In this document: piece after piece, positions 7,334-7,597 of the stretch
Layout of the letters: the number at the start of each line of letters is the position of its first letter
How positions within the stretch are numbered: the stretch's first letter is position 1
Assembly: GCA_016935875.1 (NCBI GenBank)
Contig: JAFGQD010000086.1
Location: forward strand, 1 to 7,597
DNA from: Deltaproteobacteria bacterium
Lineage (GTDB): Bacteria > Desulfobacterota > Syntrophia > Syntrophales > UBA2210
Reading direction: 5' to 3'
DNA: 7,597 bases
The notes under the pieces: generated by a model
Database searches by the model: none
Seen by the model: the letters and a program-made list of their open reading frames with translations, nothing else
Told to the model about the DNA's origin: nothing
Made by a program: the position numbers and the translations under genes

Positions 7334-7407
7334 CAAAGTCAATTTTCTTGAAGCGGTTTTGTGACTCTATTTTTTCCGATAGCGGTGATATCCGAACAAG
7401 AAAGAAA

Positions 7408-7484
7408 GCGCCCGTAGCTCAGCTGGATAGAGTCGCAGACTTCGAATCTGTTGGTCGTTGGTTCGAATCCAACCGGGCGTACCA
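7408..7484 (+). tRNA. tRNA-Arg (anticodon TCG), CCA encoded
   Basis: The sequence folds as a full cloverleaf. The acceptor GCGCCCG pairs with CGGGCGT (G1-U72 wobble). The D stem GCTC pairs with GAGT (G10-U25 wobble) around a 9-nt loop with GG. The anticodon stem GCAGA pairs with TCTGT (G27-U43 wobble), and the loop CTTCGAA puts TCG at 7442-7444, which reads CGA-type arginine codons. The variable loop is 5 nt. The T stem GTTGG/CCAAC holds TTCGAAT. The discriminator is A7481 and CCA is encoded at 7482-7484. Three wobble pairs and a C at position 26 make it slightly unusual, but all arms close. Confidence 0.93.
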
Positions 7485-7510
7485 TACATACGACCATGTA
7501 AAAACATACA

Positions 7511-7587
7511 GGGCCCTTAGCTCAGCTGGTAGCAGCAACTGACTCTTAATCAGTAGGTCGTCGGTTCGAACCCGACAGGGCCCACCA
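7511..7587 (+). tRNA. tRNA-Lys (anticodon CTT), CCA encoded, irregular D arm
   Basis: The acceptor GGGCCCT/AGGGCCC, anticodon stem ACTGA/TCAGT and T stem GTCGG/CCGAC are all perfectly paired. The anticodon loop CTCTTAA puts CTT at 7545-7547, which reads AAG lysine codons. CCA is encoded at 7585-7587 after discriminator A7584. The D arm is odd: GCTC (7520-7523) faces CAGC (7533-7536), so C13 opposes C22, or an extra base is bulged, where GAGC would be expected. The gene is therefore one base longer than a usual 76-nt tRNA-Lys. It lies 26 nt after tRNA-Arg, so the two are probably processed from one transcript. Confidence 0.92.
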
Positions 7588-7597
7588 TAAAATCAAG

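Noticed and set aside
7338..7376. AGTCA...TGACT pairing before a six-T run ahead of the tRNAs
   Set aside because: A 5-bp stem around a loop of about 20 nt, with two bases between stem and T run, is too weak to call a terminator.
7348..7542. Open reading frame of 64 codons containing VAQLDRVADFESVGRW
   Set aside because: It runs through tRNA-Arg and into tRNA-Lys; this peptide is the well-known false translation of a tRNA gene.
1..7597. CRISPR array, insertion sequence, toxin-antitoxin or defence system
   Set aside because: No regularly spaced repeats, transposase, integrase or defence-type genes are visible; the coding space is filled by well-known metabolic, protease and transport families.

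Overview
The window carries only plus-strand genes. It looks like ordinary chromosome from a Gram-negative, probably anaerobic, bacterium. The Gram-negative call rests on an exported BepA-like metalloprotease, which is an outer-membrane quality-control type. The anaerobe guess rests on a short-chain fatty acid/acetoacetate permease next to a beta-keto acid cleavage enzyme, a pairing typical of amino-acid or fatty-acid fermenters and syntrophs. A Desulfobacterota-like source is possible, but there is no rRNA or marker gene here to prove it. No mobile element, phage gene or CRISPR array is visible.

Layout. (1) Positions 2-991 hold the 3' three quarters of an AtoE-type permease, cut by the window edge. 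A perfect 13-bp hairpin follows (1013-1041), and an extended -10 promoter sits directly behind it. (2) Positions 1107-2033 encode a zinc-dependent beta-keto acid cleavage enzyme (BKACE/DUF849, Kce-like), closed by a good intrinsic terminator (2078-2108). (3) Positions 2277-3707 encode a periplasmic M48 metalloprotease with a C-terminal TPR array, in the BepA/YfgC architecture. It has a poor Shine-Dalgarno and an inverted repeat next to its start. (4) A strong-looking promoter (3749-3776) leads into a three-gene unit: pepA leucyl aminopeptidase (3809-5329), then two peptide ABC-transporter ATPases, dppD-like (5313-6281, overlapping pepA by 17 nt) and dppF-like (about 6307-7284). (5) Two tRNA genes with encoded CCA end the window: tRNA-Arg(TCG) at 7408-7484 and tRNA-Lys(CTT) at 7511-7587.

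How they fit together. AtoE and BKACE suggest local acetoacetate/short-chain acid metabolism: BKACE enzymes release acetoacetate, and AtoE carries such acids across the inner membrane. The pepA-dppD-dppF unit links ATP-driven di/oligopeptide import to cytoplasmic peptide hydrolysis. However, the permease and binding-protein genes that the two ATPases need are absent here and must lie elsewhere.

I found no clear new system. The points most worth checking are the irregular D arm of tRNA-Lys, the permease-less pairing of transporter ATPases with pepA, the extra segment in the BKACE, and the unusual start region of the M48 gene.
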